Shown: positions 8,388-17,338 of the stretch, piece by piece | Numbering within the stretch: the first letter of the stretch is position 1 | Layout: the number at the start of each line of letters is the position of its first letter | From: Verrucomicrobia subdivision 3 bacterium UBA693 | GTDB taxonomy: Bacteria; Verrucomicrobiota; Verrucomicrobiia; Limisphaerales; UBA8199 | Assembly (NCBI GenBank): GCA_002298785.1 | Contig: DBMR01000010.1 | Span: 73,921 to 137,920, forward strand | Reading direction: 5' to 3' | DNA length: 64,000 nucleotides | Notes under the pieces: model-generated | What the model saw: only the letters and a program-made list of their open reading frames with translations | Database searches by the model: none | What the model was told of the DNA's origin: nothing | Translations under genes and position numbers: made by a program

Positions 8388-8960
8388 ATGAAAAAATTGA
8401 CGTATTTGTTGGTTTCGATGTCAGTCCTGGTCTTTGTGGGTTGTTCCACGGTGAAGACCAAAGTGTCCACCGGGCCGATCGCCGCCCGGACCTTTTCCTT
8501 CCTGAATCCGGGCGCCAAGGCGGCCCCGGCGGCGGCCGATAAGCGGTCGCAGGTGCATGCGGCGATCCAGGAAGCGATCACGCGAAACCTCGCGGGCAAA
8601 GGGTTGAGTTTAAGCGCGGCTGGCGGAGAGGTGACTGTGGCTTACCTGGTTATTGCCGGCAATAATGTGACAACCACCTCGTTGAACGAGTACTTCGGTT
8701 ACGCCTCGGATTCGAGTGAGTTGGTAGACAAAGTGCATACCGAGCAGGCGGTAAAGGGCGCGAATCGCGAGTATATTGAAGCTGGCACGCTGGTGATTGA
8801 CCTCCTCGACCCGAAAACCTCGAAACTGCTGAAGCGGTCGAGCATTAGCGCCCCGATCCTGAGGGATTTGCCGCTGGATTCCCGGCGTTCCCGGTTGCAG
8901 TCCATTGTCGATCAGGCTCTCAGCGATCTTAGGGTTGTCAATCCGCAGCCTCCCAAGTAG
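8388..8960 (+). CDS. DUF4136-like lipoprotein
   Basis: 190 residues with a lipoprotein signal peptide (FVGCS, Cys at about residue 19). The mature part has the pattern of DUF4136 envelope lipoproteins: a TFSFLNPG strand, a helix with AAIQEAITRNLAGKGL, then EVTVAYLVIAG, and later GTLVIDLLDPKTSKLLKRSS, which resembles the lipid- or protein-facing beta region of that family. Function is unknown. It is followed 51 bases later by another lipoprotein. Domain assignment is by recall of the family pattern, so the name is tentative; the lipoprotein call is firm. Confidence 0.7.
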   Translation: MKKLTYLLVSMSVLVFVGCSTVKTKVSTGPIAARTFSFLNPGAKAAPAAADKRSQVHAAIQEAITRNLAGKGLSLSAAGGEVTVAYLVIAGNNVTTTSLNEYFGYASDSSELVDKVHTEQAVKGANREYIEAGTLVIDLLDPKTSKLLKRSSISAPILRDLPLDSRRSRLQSIVDQALSDLRVVNPQPPK

Positions 8961-9011
8961 GATAGTGCAACATTTTCCAACCAAATATTAATTCAAAAAA
9001 ACGATAACAAA

Positions 9012-9671
9012 ATGAAAATCAAACTCACACAGTTAATCTTGCCCTCGGCCGTGGTGGCGTTGTCGGTGATGTTTCTCACCGCCTGCGGTACGACCTCCGG
9101 CTATAAACAAGCCGACAAGACGGGGGCCGGTATCGCCGAGTGCCGCGACGAGGTCGTCTCTGGCAAGAAGGCGATTGACGCCACCATGAAATCGCTCGGA
9201 GATGTGGCCGCGGCGGCCACCACTAATCCGCGAAAACCTTTTGAACAGTTCACCAAAGACGTGGCGAACCTGGACTCGACCGCCCAGAAGATTCGGAAGC
9301 GCGCCCAGAGCATGAAGGAGCAAGGCCAGGCTTACTTTAAACAGTGGGAACAACAGCTAGCGCAGGTCAACAATCCCGAAATCCGGGCCCTGGCGGAGCA
9401 GCGCAAGCTGAAGCTGCAAGAGGCTTTCGATAGCATCCGGAAATACACCGAACCGCTCAAACTGCAGTTCGATCCGTGGATGTCAGATCTGAAGGATCTG
9501 CAAAAGTATCTCAGCCAGGATTTGACCATTGCCGGGGTGGACGCCGCCAAAGGATTGTTCAGCAAGACTTTGGGCGAAGGTCAGGAAGTTCAGAAATCCA
9601 TGGACGCGCTGGTGGCGGAGTTGAACACGATTGCCGCGACACTCACGCCCGCCAAAGTGGAAAAGAAGTAA
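9012..9671 (+). CDS. DUF2959-like lipoprotein, copy 1
   Basis: 219 residues, with a lipobox (LTACG) at residues about 22-26 and a mature domain that is almost entirely helical with long charged helices (KIRKRAQSMKEQGQAYFKQWEQQL, KLKLQEAFDSIRKYTEPLKLQ). The layout, with a WE/W motif, a helix ending in a DLKDLQKYLSQDL stretch and a C-terminal helix, recalls DUF2959 proteins. A shorter paralogue lies at 16612-17229, sharing YFK-W, SDL-DIQKSLAADVT-GGVKA-KG type motifs. No biochemical role is established. Location before an RND pump suggests an envelope role. Confidence 0.7.
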   Translation: MKIKLTQLILPSAVVALSVMFLTACGTTSGYKQADKTGAGIAECRDEVVSGKKAIDATMKSLGDVAAAATTNPRKPFEQFTKDVANLDSTAQKIRKRAQSMKEQGQAYFKQWEQQLAQVNNPEIRALAEQRKLKLQEAFDSIRKYTEPLKLQFDPWMSDLKDLQKYLSQDLTIAGVDAAKGLFSKTLGEGQEVQKSMDALVAELNTIAATLTPAKVEKK

Positions 9672-9768
9672 TTTGCCGTTTCACGAGCGGCGCCCCGGCG
9701 GCGGTAAAGGCACTATCGCCGTCGGGGTGAAGAGACCGATATAACCATTGCATTTCGACCCTACAATT

Positions 9769-11022
9769 ATGAAGGAAAAACAGATCACGATGGCGGGCGG
9801 GCCAGCCCGCCGAATGCCGATAGGTTTCCCGGTGGTGAGATTTTTGTCGCTGCTTTCATTGTTGGCGATGGTCGTGGGCCTGTGCGGCTGCAAGAAGGCG
9901 GCGGCGCCGCAGATGCCGCCGCCAACGGTCGAAGTACTGACGGTCGCGGCGACCAACGTGCCGCTCTCCGCCGAGTTTATTGGCCAGCTCGATTCGCCGC
10001 AGAACGTCGAAGTGCGTGCGCGCATCGAAGCGTTTGTCGACAAGGTTCTGTTCATTGAAGGCCGTGAAGTGAAAGAGGGGGACCCGCTCTTTGCCCTCGA
10101 TCCGAAGCCGTTTCAGGAACGCCTGGCGGCGGCGAACGGGGTGCTGGGCGAAGCCAAAGCCTCTTTGAATAAATCCAAGAAGGACGTGGCCCGCCTCGAG
10201 CCGTTGGCGCAGAAAAAGGCGATTCCGCTGCAGGATCTGGACAATGCCGTGGCCGCAGTCCAGGTCGGTGAGGCTGCGGTGGTATCCGCGGAGGCGCAAG
10301 TCGAATCCGCCCGGATCGATCTGGGCTATTGCGACGTGCGGGCGCCAGTGACGGGGCTCATTGGGGCCAAGCAGGTATCTGTGGGCAGCCTGGTCGGCAA
10401 GGGGCAACCTACTTTGCTGGCAACCATCTCGACTCTCGACCCGATCTGGTTTTACTGCTCGATCAGTGAAGTCGATTACCTGCGCGCCGAGCGGAAGCTC
10501 CAGGAAACCGGGCGTCGGTTGGGTGATGTGCCGGTGAGTCTGATTTTGGCGGACGGATCCGAATTGACCGATAAGGGCAAATGGGTGTTTCTGGATCGCG
10601 CGGTGGACGTGACGACCGGCACCCTGCGGGCCCGGGCCGAATTTCCCAATGTTAGAAAAGTGCTGCGTCCGGGCATGTTTGCCCGGGTGCGTATCCCCCT
10701 GAAGAACGAAAAGGACGGCATCCTGGTGCCGCAGCGGGCGGTGCAGGAGTTGCAGGGCAAAAGTTTCGTGTGGGTGGTTGCAGACAATAAAGCCAGCCAG
10801 CGGCCTGTCCAGGTCGGGGCGCAGGTCGGCGAGGGGGTCCAGGTGCTGGAAGGTCTTAAGACTGGCGATACGATCATCGTGGAAGGCGTGCAGAAGGTCC
10901 GGCAGGACTCGGTGGTGAAGCCAATGACCGCTGCGCAATTGGCGGAAGCTGCCGCGCAGGCCGCCAAACAAGCTGAAGCCAATCCGGCAAAAGCAGGCGA
11001 AGCCAAGCACGGCAAGGAGTAA
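9769..11022 (+). CDS. RND efflux periplasmic adaptor (AcrA/MexA type)
   Basis: About 417 residues with the layout of a membrane-fusion protein: signal and lipobox (LCGCKK), a biotinyl-lipoyl segment (VEVRARIEAFVDKVLFIEGREVKEGDPLFALD), a long alpha hairpin (residues about 115-170), the return half-lipoyl DLGYCDVRAPVTGLIG, and beta-barrel plus membrane-proximal domains ending in an Ala/Lys-rich tail. A TTG at 9748 would add seven residues; the ATG at 9769 is preferred, and an ATG at 9790 is also possible. The adaptor links the RND pump starting 5 bases downstream to the outer-membrane factor. The HAE1-type partner suggests hydrophobic or amphiphilic drug-like substrates rather than metals. Confidence 0.92.
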   Translation: MKEKQITMAGGPARRMPIGFPVVRFLSLLSLLAMVVGLCGCKKAAAPQMPPPTVEVLTVAATNVPLSAEFIGQLDSPQNVEVRARIEAFVDKVLFIEGREVKEGDPLFALDPKPFQERLAAANGVLGEAKASLNKSKKDVARLEPLAQKKAIPLQDLDNAVAAVQVGEAAVVSAEAQVESARIDLGYCDVRAPVTGLIGAKQVSVGSLVGKGQPTLLATISTLDPIWFYCSISEVDYLRAERKLQETGRRLGDVPVSLILADGSELTDKGKWVFLDRAVDVTTGTLRARAEFPNVRKVLRPGMFARVRIPLKNEKDGILVPQRAVQELQGKSFVWVVADNKASQRPVQVGAQVGEGVQVLEGLKTGDTIIVEGVQKVRQDSVVKPMTAAQLAEAAAQAAKQAEANPAKAGEAKHGKE

Positions 11023-11027
11023 CCGTT

Positions 11028-14000
11028 ATGGCTGACTTTTTCATACGCCGTCCCATCGTGGCGATGGTGATTGCCATCCTGACGGTGATCGTAGGGGCGA
11101 TCACCCTCAAGCGGTTGCCCATCTCCGAATACCCGCCGGTCAGCCCCACGATGATTCAGGTCACCACGACCTATCGTGGTGCCGCGGCTGAGGCGGTCAT
11201 GGAATCCGTGGCCACGCCGATTGAATCCAAGGTTAACGGCGTCGACAAGCTGCTCTACATGCAGTCTTACAATGCCAACGACGGCAAACTGACACTCAAC
11301 GTTTACTTCGATGTCGGCACGGATGTGGACATCATGCAGGTCAATACGCAAAACCGTGTTGGCCAGGCCGAGGCCCAATTGCCGGACGCGGTCAAGAAGG
11401 AAGGCGTGGTGGTCAACCGCTCGAGCCCCGACATCCTGATGGTGGTCGCCCTTAATTCACCGAGCAACACGTATGACGCGGTGTTCCTGGGGAATTACCT
11501 GGACATCAACCTCGTCGATGCGATTAAGCGCGTGAAAGGCGTCGGCGACGTGAAAAACTTCACTTCCCAGGATTACACGATGCGCATCTGGCTGCAGCCG
11601 GACAAGCTCGCGTCCCTGGGGATTACCCCCAGCGATATCCAGAATGCGCTTAAGGAACAAAACGCCCAGTCTCCAGCCGGCCGCATTGGTGCTGAACCGG
11701 CGCCGCCGGGGCAGGAAAGCCAGTTCAATGTCCGGGCCCTCGGGTTGCTGAAAGAACCAAAAGAGTTCGAAGAGGTGATCATCCGGTCAATGACCAACGG
11801 TTCCCAGGTTAAGATCAAGGACGTAGCCCGGGTGGAGTTAGGTGCCCAGACCTATGACTTGCGGGCACGGTTGAACCGTTCCCCATCGGGAGCCATCGGC
11901 ATCTACCTGGCGCCCGGGGCCAATGCGCTCGATACTGCCGACAACGTGAAGAAAATCCTGGAGGAGGCCAAAGCGAAATTCCCGCCTGACATGGCCTATG
12001 ACATAGCGCTCGATACTACTTTGCCAATTAAGGCCTCACTGGAGGAAATCGTGAGCACTCTGGAGGAGGCGGTTGTGCTGGTCTTGTTGGTGGTTTATAT
12101 CTTCCTGCAAAGCTTTCGCGCCACGATTATTCCGATGTGTACTGTGCCGGTATCGCTCCTGGGCGCTTTCATCATGTTCCCGGTGCTGGGTTTCGGGGTC
12201 AACGTGCTGACGATGCTGGGGTTGGTGTTGGCCATTGGTATCGTGGTGGATGACGCCATTGTCGTCGTGGAGGCGGTGCAACACCACTTGGAGCATGGCA
12301 AGGAGCCAGTCGAGGCTACGAAACTGGCGATGAAGGAAGTATCGGGGCCGGTCGTGGCCATCGGATTGGTGCTGTGCGCCGTGTTCGTGCCCGTGGCGTT
12401 CATGGGCGGTGTGACCGGTCAGCTTTACAGTCAATTCGCGCTCACCATCGCGGTGGCGGTGGTTTTTTCGGTGATCAATGCCTTAACGCTCAGTCCCGCT
12501 CTGTCGGCACTGCTGCTCAAGAAGCCGACACCTGGTCGGGGTCCGATCGCACAGTTTTTCAAGATGTTCAACAACGGCTTCGATTGGTTGAGCCATCGCT
12601 ACGGAAATATCGTGGGCGGCCTGGCCCGCAAAGCCACCCGTTCGATGCTGCTCCTCGTGATCGTGGTCGGCGGCGTACTGGTGCTCGGAAAGATTGTGCC
12701 CGGCGGTTTCATTCCCGACGAGGATAAAGGGTATTTGTTCGTGGCGGTTGAATTACCCGAAGGCGCTTCGTTGCAGCGCACGGATGTAATTCTCAAGGAG
12801 GTGGAAAAGATTGTTTGCACCACGCCAGGAGTGAAATCAGCGGTTGCGCTCGCCGGGATGAACATCCTCAACTCGCTGAACTTTCCCAATGCTGCGCTCA
12901 TGTTTGTCGGGCTTGAGCCGTGGGAAGAACGCAAAGCGCCCGAACTGCATGCGAGCGCTTTGGCGCGAGAGTGGACCCGTAAGTTTGCGGCGATCCCCGG
13001 CGCGCGCGCCTTTGCCTTCGGCCCGCCGCCCTTGCCGGGCTACGGCAATGTCTCGGGCTTCACGATGCAATTGCAGGACCGCTCGGGCGGGAGTGTCGCT
13101 CAACTGGCAGAATACGTAAAACAGCTGACCGGGGCGGCGTCCAAACGCCCGGAAATCGGCCGCATCAGCACCACCTTCAATCCGGCTACACCCCAGGTAA
13201 AAGTCGAACTCGATCGTGAGAAGGCCCGCACCCTCGGCGTGCCGGTGGACAGTATCTTTGCCACGCTGCAATCTTATCTCAGCGGGCTTTATGTCAACGA
13301 TTTTGTCCGCTTTGGCCGCGTCTACAAGGTGTTCCTGCAGGCGGAATCAAAATTCACCAGCAAGCCGGAAGACATAGGACAATTCTACGTGCGCAATAAC
13401 GGCGGCGAGATGGTGCCGTTAAGCACGTTGGTGAAGGTCAGTAAGATGTCGGGGCCAAACGTCGTCACCCGGTTTAACCTCTATAATGCGGCAGAAATCA
13501 TCGGGGCCGCGGCGCCCGGCTACAGTTCCGGCCAGGCGATGAAGGCCATCGAGGAGGTCATGGCAACCATGCCGAGCGAGACCGGTTATCAATGGTCTGG
13601 CTTAACGCTGCAAGAGAAAAAGTCCGAAGGCCAGGCGCCGATCATCTTTGGCATGGCGGTGCTGTTTGTCTTCCTGTTGCTGGCCGCCCAGTATGAAAGC
13701 TGGGGATTGCCGTTTGCAGTGCTGTTGGCCACACCGACGGTCATCCTGGGCACGATGATTGGCATGTGGGCGCGGCAATTCGATCTCAACGTTTACGCAC
13801 AGATTGGGTTGGTCATGCTCATTGGTCTGGCGGCCAAGAACGCCATCTTGATTGTCGAGTTCGCGAAAATGAAGCGCGAAGAGGGCGTCGAAATCCTCGA
13901 CGCTGCGGTTCAGGGTTCGAAACTCCGTTTGAGACCGATTCTAATGACGTCTTTTGCATTCATTCTTGGCAGCATCCCACTGCTGTTGGCGACCGGTTCC

Positions 14001-14189
14001 GGCGCCGCCGCCCGGAGCACGATGGGTACCGGCGTCGTCTTCGGCATGACCGTTGCGACCGCGGTCGGATTGTTTATCATCCCGGTTTGCTACGTATTTG
14101 TGCAGCGGATCGTGGAGCGTGGCGGAAAACCCAAACCTGCAGCTCCCTCGGTCACCGCCCCTACCGCGGAGAAAGGAGGAGCGCACTGA
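11028..14189 (+). CDS. RND multidrug efflux pump, HAE1 type (AcrB-like)
   Basis: 1053 residues, the usual length of AcrB homologues. It starts MADFFIRRPIVAMVIAI, has two periplasmic porter regions and twelve predicted membrane helices. The proton-relay Asp pair of TM4 is visible in GIVVDDAIVVVE, and the Lys of TM10 in GLAAKNAILIVEFAK, so the pump should be active. It takes substrates from the periplasm or membrane and passes them through the outer-membrane factor, driven by protons. The stop codon overlaps the start of the OMF gene (TGATG), and the adaptor gene ends 5 bases upstream, so the three are one translationally coupled operon. Substrates cannot be predicted. Confidence 0.96.
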   Translation: MADFFIRRPIVAMVIAILTVIVGAITLKRLPISEYPPVSPTMIQVTTTYRGAAAEAVMESVATPIESKVNGVDKLLYMQSYNANDGKLTLNVYFDVGTDVDIMQVNTQNRVGQAEAQLPDAVKKEGVVVNRSSPDILMVVALNSPSNTYDAVFLGNYLDINLVDAIKRVKGVGDVKNFTSQDYTMRIWLQPDKLASLGITPSDIQNALKEQNAQSPAGRIGAEPAPPGQESQFNVRALGLLKEPKEFEEVIIRSMTNGSQVKIKDVARVELGAQTYDLRARLNRSPSGAIGIYLAPGANALDTADNVKKILEEAKAKFPPDMAYDIALDTTLPIKASLEEIVSTLEEAVVLVLLVVYIFLQSFRATIIPMCTVPVSLLGAFIMFPVLGFGVNVLTMLGLVLAIGIVVDDAIVVVEAVQHHLEHGKEPVEATKLAMKEVSGPVVAIGLVLCAVFVPVAFMGGVTGQLYSQFALTIAVAVVFSVINALTLSPALSALLLKKPTPGRGPIAQFFKMFNNGFDWLSHRYGNIVGGLARKATRSMLLLVIVVGGVLVLGKIVPGGFIPDEDKGYLFVAVELPEGASLQRTDVILKEVEKIVCTTPGVKSAVALAGMNILNSLNFPNAALMFVGLEPWEERKAPELHASALAREWTRKFAAIPGARAFAFGPPPLPGYGNVSGFTMQLQDRSGGSVAQLAEYVKQLTGAASKRPEIGRISTTFNPATPQVKVELDREKARTLGVPVDSIFATLQSYLSGLYVNDFVRFGRVYKVFLQAESKFTSKPEDIGQFYVRNNGGEMVPLSTLVKVSKMSGPNVVTRFNLYNAAEIIGAAAPGYSSGQAMKAIEEVMATMPSETGYQWSGLTLQEKKSEGQAPIIFGMAVLFVFLLLAAQYESWGLPFAVLLATPTVILGTMIGMWARQFDLNVYAQIGLVMLIGLAAKNAILIVEFAKMKREEGVEILDAAVQGSKLRLRPILMTSFAFILGSIPLLLATGSGAAARSTMGTGVVFGMTVATAVGLFIIPVCYVFVQRIVERGGKPKPAAPSVTAPTAEKGGAH
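14172..14179 (+). promoter_or_regulatory. Strong ribosome binding site for the OMF gene
   Basis: AAAGGAGG lies inside the end of the RND pump gene, nine bases before the ATG at 14189. It decides the start: the frame is open far upstream to 13766, but that part is only a shadow of the pump gene. Confidence 0.8.
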
Positions 14190-15667
14190 TGAAAACGATG
14201 TTCAAAAGTCTGACGACCGCTGGGTATCTCGCGTGCGCTGTGGTGCTGGGATTGGCCGGTTGTGCGGTGGGTCCGGACTACTACCGTCCTTACGTGGATA
14301 CCCCCACGGGCTTTCGCCGTGCCGCCACCGATACCAACGCTATATCCGGCACCAACTCGCTGGCCGACCTGGGCTGGCGGGACGTGTTCCGTGACCCGCA
14401 ACTCAGCGCCTATATCAGCGAAGCCCTGACCAATAGTTGGGACATCAAGATTGCCGCCGCGCGGGTGCTACAGGCTGAAGCGGTAGCGCGCATCACGCGT
14501 TCCCAGTTCTTCCCGACGATCAGTGCCGGGGGAGATGTTATGACCACTCGGTCGTCCGAGAAGGGCCCGGCCACGATTCCCCCGGGAGTTGATCCTCAAA
14601 AGGGGTATGGCGATGCGTATGTCTCGATGAACGGTTACGAGGTGGATCTCTGGGGGCGTATCCGCCGGGCGAACGAGGCTGCCCGCGCCAAGTTGCTGGG
14701 CACGATTGAGGCGGAAAAGGCCGTGCGCCAGACGCTGGTTGCCAGCGTGGCCACGGCCTACCTGGAGTTGCTGGAATTCGACCTGGAACTCCAGATCGCC
14801 CAAAACACCTATGGCGCGCGCACCAATTCTTACGAGTTAACCCGCTCGCGCCAGGAGGGAGGCGTCGCTTCGATGCAGGACGTCTACCAGGCCCGCATTT
14901 TGGTCGCCACCGCGGAAGCGGCGATCGCCGACACCCATCGACGCGTGGAGCAGCAGGAGAATCTTCTGAACCTATTGCTGGGTCGTAATCCTGGTCCTGT
15001 CGAACGTGGCATCCCACTCGTTTCGAAGACTCCGCAGGCAAACATTCCGGCGGGGCTGCCCTCTTCGTTGCTGGAACGTCGGCCGGACATTCGTGTGGCG
15101 GAACAACAATTGATCGCCGCCAACGCGGACATTGGCCAGGCCAAGGCCGCTTTTTATCCTCAGCTCAAGCTCACGGGCTTTTATGGTTATCAGTCCGTAT
15201 CCCTTTCCGATCTGTTCACTTCGCCCTCGCGTACCTGGCAATTTGGGCCCTCGTTAACCGTGCCCTTATTCACCGGCGGACAGTTGCGGGGCAACCTCAA
15301 ATTGGCTCAAGCCGTTTTCCAGGAGTCGGTGGCGACTTACCAGAAGACTGTGCAAGCCGCTTTCAAGGACGTATCCGATTCCCTGATCGCTTACCAGCGG
15401 ACCCGTGAGTATCGCGCTCGGCAGGAGGAAAACACGCAAGCGCACCGCGACGCGACGGAAACCGCCAACATTCGCTACGAAGGCGGCGTAACTAGCTACC
15501 TGGAAGTCCTTTATAACGAGCAGGAATTGTTCAGTTCGGAACTGGCGCTCGCGCAGGCTCGACGTAATGAGCTGCTTAGCGTGGTCCAGCTTTACCGCTC
15601 GCTGGGCGGTGGTTGGGAACAGGAAAATCCGGAACTCCAGACTAAAGCCGATACTCAGGCGAGGTAA
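14189..15667 (+). CDS. RND outer-membrane factor, NodT-type lipoprotein
   Basis: 492 residues of the TolC/OprM superfamily. The lipoprotein signal (LGLAGC) is followed by the typical NodT-type start of the mature protein, AVGPDYYRPYV. Two related halves with long helices are visible, each with the family's AYLELLEFDLELQIAQ or ADIGQAKAAFYPQLKLTGFYG type segments. It would form the trimeric outer-membrane exit duct for the adaptor and pump encoded just upstream, to which its start codon is coupled by a 1-base overlap. The frame extends further upstream but the ATG after the ribosome binding site gives the right signal peptide. Confidence 0.95.
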   Translation: MKTMFKSLTTAGYLACAVVLGLAGCAVGPDYYRPYVDTPTGFRRAATDTNAISGTNSLADLGWRDVFRDPQLSAYISEALTNSWDIKIAAARVLQAEAVARITRSQFFPTISAGGDVMTTRSSEKGPATIPPGVDPQKGYGDAYVSMNGYEVDLWGRIRRANEAARAKLLGTIEAEKAVRQTLVASVATAYLELLEFDLELQIAQNTYGARTNSYELTRSRQEGGVASMQDVYQARILVATAEAAIADTHRRVEQQENLLNLLLGRNPGPVERGIPLVSKTPQANIPAGLPSSLLERRPDIRVAEQQLIAANADIGQAKAAFYPQLKLTGFYGYQSVSLSDLFTSPSRTWQFGPSLTVPLFTGGQLRGNLKLAQAVFQESVATYQKTVQAAFKDVSDSLIAYQRTREYRARQEENTQAHRDATETANIRYEGGVTSYLEVLYNEQELFSSELALAQARRNELLSVVQLYRSLGGGWEQENPELQTKADTQAR

Positions 15668-15735
15668 GACGATTAGCTACCCGGCACATAGTGGAGTAAA
15701 CTTGTGGGGGCAGATCGTAACAGGAGAGATTAAGC

Positions 15736-16545
15736 ATGAAAAAGCACCAAGAGGCTGACGAAACAAAAAAGTTGAAGACCAAGAAGTATGAGAAGGAGTT
15801 GCGCAAACTTCAGGCCGAATTGTGCAAGCTCCAGGATTGGGTGAAACACAAAGGGCTGCGGGTGATCGTGGTCTTCGAAGGGCGCGATGGCGCGGGCAAG
15901 GGAGGCACCATCCGGGCGATCACCGAGCGATTAAGCCCACGGGTCTTCCGCGTCGTGGCGCTGCCGGCGCCGTCTGACCGGGAAAAGAGCCAAATGTATA
16001 TTCAACGTTACATGGCACATTTTCCGGCGGCGGGCGAGGTGGTAATCTTTGACCGGAGTTGGTACAACCGCGCCGGTGTGGAGTATGTGATGGGCTTTTG
16101 CTCTAAAGAACAGCACCGCGCTTTCCTCGAACTGTGCCCGGTGGTGGAGAAGTACATCGTCGACGGTGGGATCATCCTGGTGAAGTTCTGGCTCGAGGTG
16201 AGCGATAAAGAGCAGAAGCGCCGGTTTGAGGCGCGGATTACCGATCCGGTGCGTCAATGGAAACTCAGCCCGATGGACCTGCCTTCCCGCACCAAATGGT
16301 TCGAGTATTCGCGGGCGCGCGACATCATGCTCAAGGCAACGGATACCAAATGGGCGCCCTGGCACATCCTGCGGTCCGACGACAAAAAGCGCGCCCGGCT
16401 TAACTGCATTCATCATTTGTTGAAGTTGATTCCTTACAAGAAAGTGCCGCGGCCGGACATTGCATTGCCGAAACGCTCCAACAAAGGGGAGTATGACGAC
16501 CAGGCTTCGCTCAAGGGCAGGAACTTCGTTCCCGAAAAGTACTGA
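15736..16545 (+). CDS. ppk2: Polyphosphate kinase 2
   Basis: 269 residues, typical of one-domain PPK2 enzymes. The P-loop is visible as FEGRDGAGKGG (residues 47-57), Walker B as VVIFDRSWYNRAG (about 102-114), and a later KFWLEVSDKEQKRRFEAR helix corresponding to the lid. PPK2 enzymes transfer phosphate between polyphosphate and nucleoside mono- or diphosphates in the cytoplasm. The one-domain form is compatible with GDP or ADP phosphorylation (class I), but class assignment needs alignment. It lies 68 bases after the RND operon and before a DUF2959-like gene, so co-transcription is possible. Polyphosphate use during stress would fit the neighbourhood. Confidence 0.93.
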   Translation: MKKHQEADETKKLKTKKYEKELRKLQAELCKLQDWVKHKGLRVIVVFEGRDGAGKGGTIRAITERLSPRVFRVVALPAPSDREKSQMYIQRYMAHFPAAGEVVIFDRSWYNRAGVEYVMGFCSKEQHRAFLELCPVVEKYIVDGGIILVKFWLEVSDKEQKRRFEARITDPVRQWKLSPMDLPSRTKWFEYSRARDIMLKATDTKWAPWHILRSDDKKRARLNCIHHLLKLIPYKKVPRPDIALPKRSNKGEYDDQASLKGRNFVPEKY

Positions 16546-16611
16546 ATGTTGGCGAAATGATTTTCAACCTATTCGTCAGTAAACCACAAAATTAAGAAAA
16601 CCTAAATTAAT

Positions 16612-17229
16612 ATGAAAAAGAAGATACTGTTAGTGATTGGAATGGCAGCCTTGCTCATCACGGGTGCTCAGGCGAGCCAGGAGCAACTTGCCCAGAGCAT
16701 TCGCGACGCGCACATCGAAACGACGCGCACGGCCGAGCAGCTCAAGTCGACGCTCATCGCGCTCAATGCCCTAACCAAGCAGACCAAGGGCGATCTGCGT
16801 CCGGCTTATACCAACTTCTGTGCTGAAATCAGCCGGACCGAAGCCGCCGCCGCCACGACTCGCACTCGCGTGCAATGGATGGCCAGCGACGGTCGGAAGT
16901 ATTTCAAGGACTGGCAGGACACGGTGAACGGCATCTCCAATGAGTCCTTGAAGAAGCAATCCCTCAAACGGCTGAACAAGGTGCAGGCCGGCTTCGACAA
17001 GGTGGAAGCGCAGCTCGTTCAAGCAAATAGCAAGTTCGCGCCCTTCCTCTCGGATTTGACCGACATCCAAAAGAGCCTGGCTGCGGACGTCACCGCCGGT
17101 GGCGTGAAAGCCATCAAGGGCACGGTGAGCAGTGCCAATTGGGATCACCAGTTTGTCACCCGGGCGATTAACTCGGCACTCAATGAAATGGGCAAGCTGC
17201 AGAAAGCGCTGTCTTCGGATGCGCAATAA
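16612..17229 (+). CDS. DUF2959-like secreted protein, copy 2
   Basis: 205 residues with a cleavable signal peptide (AALLITGAQA) instead of the lipobox of its paralogue at 9012-9671. The mature protein is nearly all helix. It shares with copy 1 the motifs WMASDGRKYFKDWQDTV, helices with KQSLKRLNKVQAGFDKVEAQL, and the block FLSDLTDIQKSLAADVTAGG. It should therefore be a soluble periplasmic version of the same fold. No function is known. The two copies flank the RND operon and ppk2, which suggests tandem duplication followed by a change in localisation signal. Confidence 0.7.
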   Translation: MKKKILLVIGMAALLITGAQASQEQLAQSIRDAHIETTRTAEQLKSTLIALNALTKQTKGDLRPAYTNFCAEISRTEAAAATTRTRVQWMASDGRKYFKDWQDTVNGISNESLKKQSLKRLNKVQAGFDKVEAQLVQANSKFAPFLSDLTDIQKSLAADVTAGGVKAIKGTVSSANWDHQFVTRAINSALNEMGKLQKALSSDAQ

Positions 17230-17338
17230 GATTGGCGAGTAAAGCGTCGCGGTTTTTGTGGAGGCCGCGACGCTTTCGCAGTGGAGTAAACCAGGAGTGG
17301 TTCGAGGATGCTTTTGCCCTGCGCGTCGCAGAGACGTT

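Noticed and set aside
13766..14188. Upstream extension of the OMF reading frame
   Set aside because: It lies within the RND pump gene, and a strong ribosome site just before the ATG at 14189 plus the lipoprotein signal fix the start.
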